Positions 10,965-12,277 of a DNA stretch of 12,277 nucleotides are shown here, piece by piece (position 1 is the stretch's first letter; each line of letters begins with the position of its first letter). A program made the translations under genes and the position numbers. The notes beneath the pieces were generated by a model, which was not told where the DNA came from, did no database searches, and was given only the letters and a program-made list of their open reading frames with translations. Source of the DNA: an uncultured Candidatus Melainabacteria bacterium (GTDB lineage Bacteria; Cyanobacteriota; Vampirovibrionia; Gastranaerophilales; Gastranaerophilaceae); assembly GCA_934692295.1 (NCBI GenBank), contig CAKUTL010000046.1, positions 1 to 12,277 on the forward strand, read 5' to 3'.

Positions 10965-12277
10965 ATGAATTGTAAAAAATTATTAACCACATCAATGATT
11001 TTAACATCTTGCATTCTATGTGCCCCTCATGCGTTTGCTGCTCAACCTATTAAAGCACAAGTATCTAAAAGTTATACAGATATAAGCAGATTGATTGAAT
11101 ATAACAATTATGAAGACGCAGATGCACGTCTAAAAGAAATTTTATCTAAAAATCCTAATGATTTGGATGCAAAAGCATTGCAATTGATTTCGCAAGCAAA
11201 ACAATGGAAATTGGCTCCAACTCAAGCAGAATTGGATAGATTAATAAAACAATACCCTAATAACCCTACTTTTCACTATGCACAAGGGTTAGTTTACTTG
11301 ATGAGAGAAACATCTTCAGACGTTGAATACATCAAAAATATTTCAAACTTGTCTAATGCAGCAATTCAAGAATTTGTAAAAGCTGTTGAATTAGACAGTA
11401 CATATTACCAAGCATACAATGCAATGGGTGTTGCAACTCTTAAACTTGGTAACAGAAAAGATGCTCAAGATTTATTCAAAACAGCAATCAAAATCAATCC
11501 TCAATTTGCACCTGCATATGACAACTTAGGTAATATTGCAATGCTAGAAGGTGATTTAGATCAAGCTGAAAAATACTATTTACAATCAATCAAATACAAT
11601 TCACACAACCCAACTTCTATGTACCATATGGGACAAGTTGAATCTAGACGTGGAGATTATACAAAAGCGTTGACTTGGTTGAACCACTCACTACACATCA
11701 ACCCTAATTCTTCTCCAGGATGGAACTTGCAAGGTGAATTATATTTGAAACAAGGTAACCAACCTGCTGCAATCAATTCATTCAAAAAAGCAATTTATGT
11801 AAAACCTGAAAATTCTCGTCCATACATCAACCTAGCTGGTGTATATGAAAGAAGATCAGACCATGAGTTTGCTATGGAAGAATTGAAAACTGCAATCATC
11901 TTAAATCCTAACTACAAAGAAGGTATTTATAGAGTTGCAAATATGTCATTAGAAACTAAAAAGTATCCACAAGCACTTGAATATTATTCAAGACTTTTGG
12001 GAGATGCAACTTATAACAACAACGCAATTATAGGTCTTGCAAATACTTATTACGAAATGGCTAAAGATACAGCAGATAGTAACAAATTCACAACAAATAA
12101 AGATGTATATCTTGCATATGATTATGTAAATGAAGCAATTCAAAGAACTCCAAATGATTTGAAACTTCATCTTGCAAAAATCAAACTTGGTAAACTTACA
12201 CACCAAATGGAATATACTCAAGACAATCTTAATTACATTATCCAATCTGCAAGCAACAGCTTGATGGATACAGTAAT
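10965..12277 (+). CDS. Secreted TPR-repeat protein (incomplete at window end)
   Basis: The first 437 codons of a longer gene; no stop before the end of the window. ATG 10965 has TTAGGA with about 6 bases of spacing. The N-terminus is a signal peptide with cleavage probably after AFA (residue 25, before AQPIK); LTSC at 13-16 could instead be a lipobox, but its hydrophobic core would be short. The rest is a helical solenoid. Clear 34-residue TPR units lie at about 147-180, 181-214, 215-248, 249-282, 283-316 and 317-347, with consensus A/G/Y positions and N-P endings such as INPQ, INPN, VKPE and LNPN. Degenerate repeats lie at 40-75 and 384-400. TPR proteins are protein-interaction scaffolds; a periplasmic or outer-membrane assembly role is likely. 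Partners and full length are unknown. Confidence 0.9.
   Translation, partial: MNCKKLLTTSMILTSCILCAPHAFAAQPIKAQVSKSYTDISRLIEYNNYEDADARLKEILSKNPNDLDAKALQLISQAKQWKLAPTQAELDRLIKQYPNNPTFHYAQGLVYLMRETSSDVEYIKNISNLSNAAIQEFVKAVELDSTYYQAYNAMGVATLKLGNRKDAQDLFKTAIKINPQFAPAYDNLGNIAMLEGDLDQAEKYYLQSIKYNSHNPTSMYHMGQVESRRGDYTKALTWLNHSLHINPNSSPGWNLQGELYLKQGNQPAAINSFKKAIYVKPENSRPYINLAGVYERRSDHEFAMEELKTAIILNPNYKEGIYRVANMSLETKKYPQALEYYSRLLGDATYNNNAIIGLANTYYEMAKDTADSNKFTTNKDVYLAYDYVNEAIQRTPNDLKLHLAKIKLGKLTHQMEYTQDNLNYIIQSASNSLMDTV

Overview
The window looks like a piece of an AT-rich, Gram-negative-type bacterial chromosome. It uses the standard bacterial code, with TGA as a stop. Several traits together suggest a gut Gastranaerophilales (Vampirovibrionia/'Melainabacteria', the non-photosynthetic sister of Cyanobacteria): a prepilin with an FTLSEV leader, many lineage-specific small secreted or N/Q-rich proteins, recurring short NPFG/NPSFG/FKG motifs, and low GC. 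This placement is from general resemblance, not from a search.

Layout. Bases 1-1170 hold a strong terminator, a decayed prepilin start, and two small plus-strand genes of unknown function. Each of those two has a putative promoter resembling the flagellar sigma-28 (FliA/SigD) type. Bases 1170-2800 are on the minus strand: a type IV pilin-like protein, and a 267-aa protein of unknown function behind its own terminator. The 285-base gap at 2801-3085 has nested inverted repeats, a C-rich patch and a pentanucleotide microsatellite. Next come a HepT-MntA (HEPN/nucleotidyltransferase) toxin-antitoxin pair and a PgeF/YfiH-family protein, both on the plus strand.

Bases 4592-6094 are minus-strand: two paralogous small secreted proteins and a TspO-family membrane protein that lacks its first helix. 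An SGNH/GDSL hydrolase follows on the plus strand. Bases 6861-9136 are a minus-strand block: a membrane protein of unknown function, a 26-codon methionine-rich leader ORF with a strong terminator, a DUF2513 protein and a 58-aa protein. The last part has an XRE-type regulator with a palindromic candidate operator, a complete Xer tyrosine recombinase, and the first 437 codons of a secreted TPR protein that runs off the end.

Most notable points. First, the promoter, Met-codon leader ORF, competing arm, terminator and membrane-protein gene at 6861-8453 are arranged like a transcription attenuator. Second, a pair of sigma-28-like promoters precedes two unknown genes. Third, several plus-strand genes appear to be leaderless (-10 box 6 to 11 bases before the start codon), and this changes the start of the SGNH hydrolase. 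Everything here was read by eye; no homology search or folding program was run.
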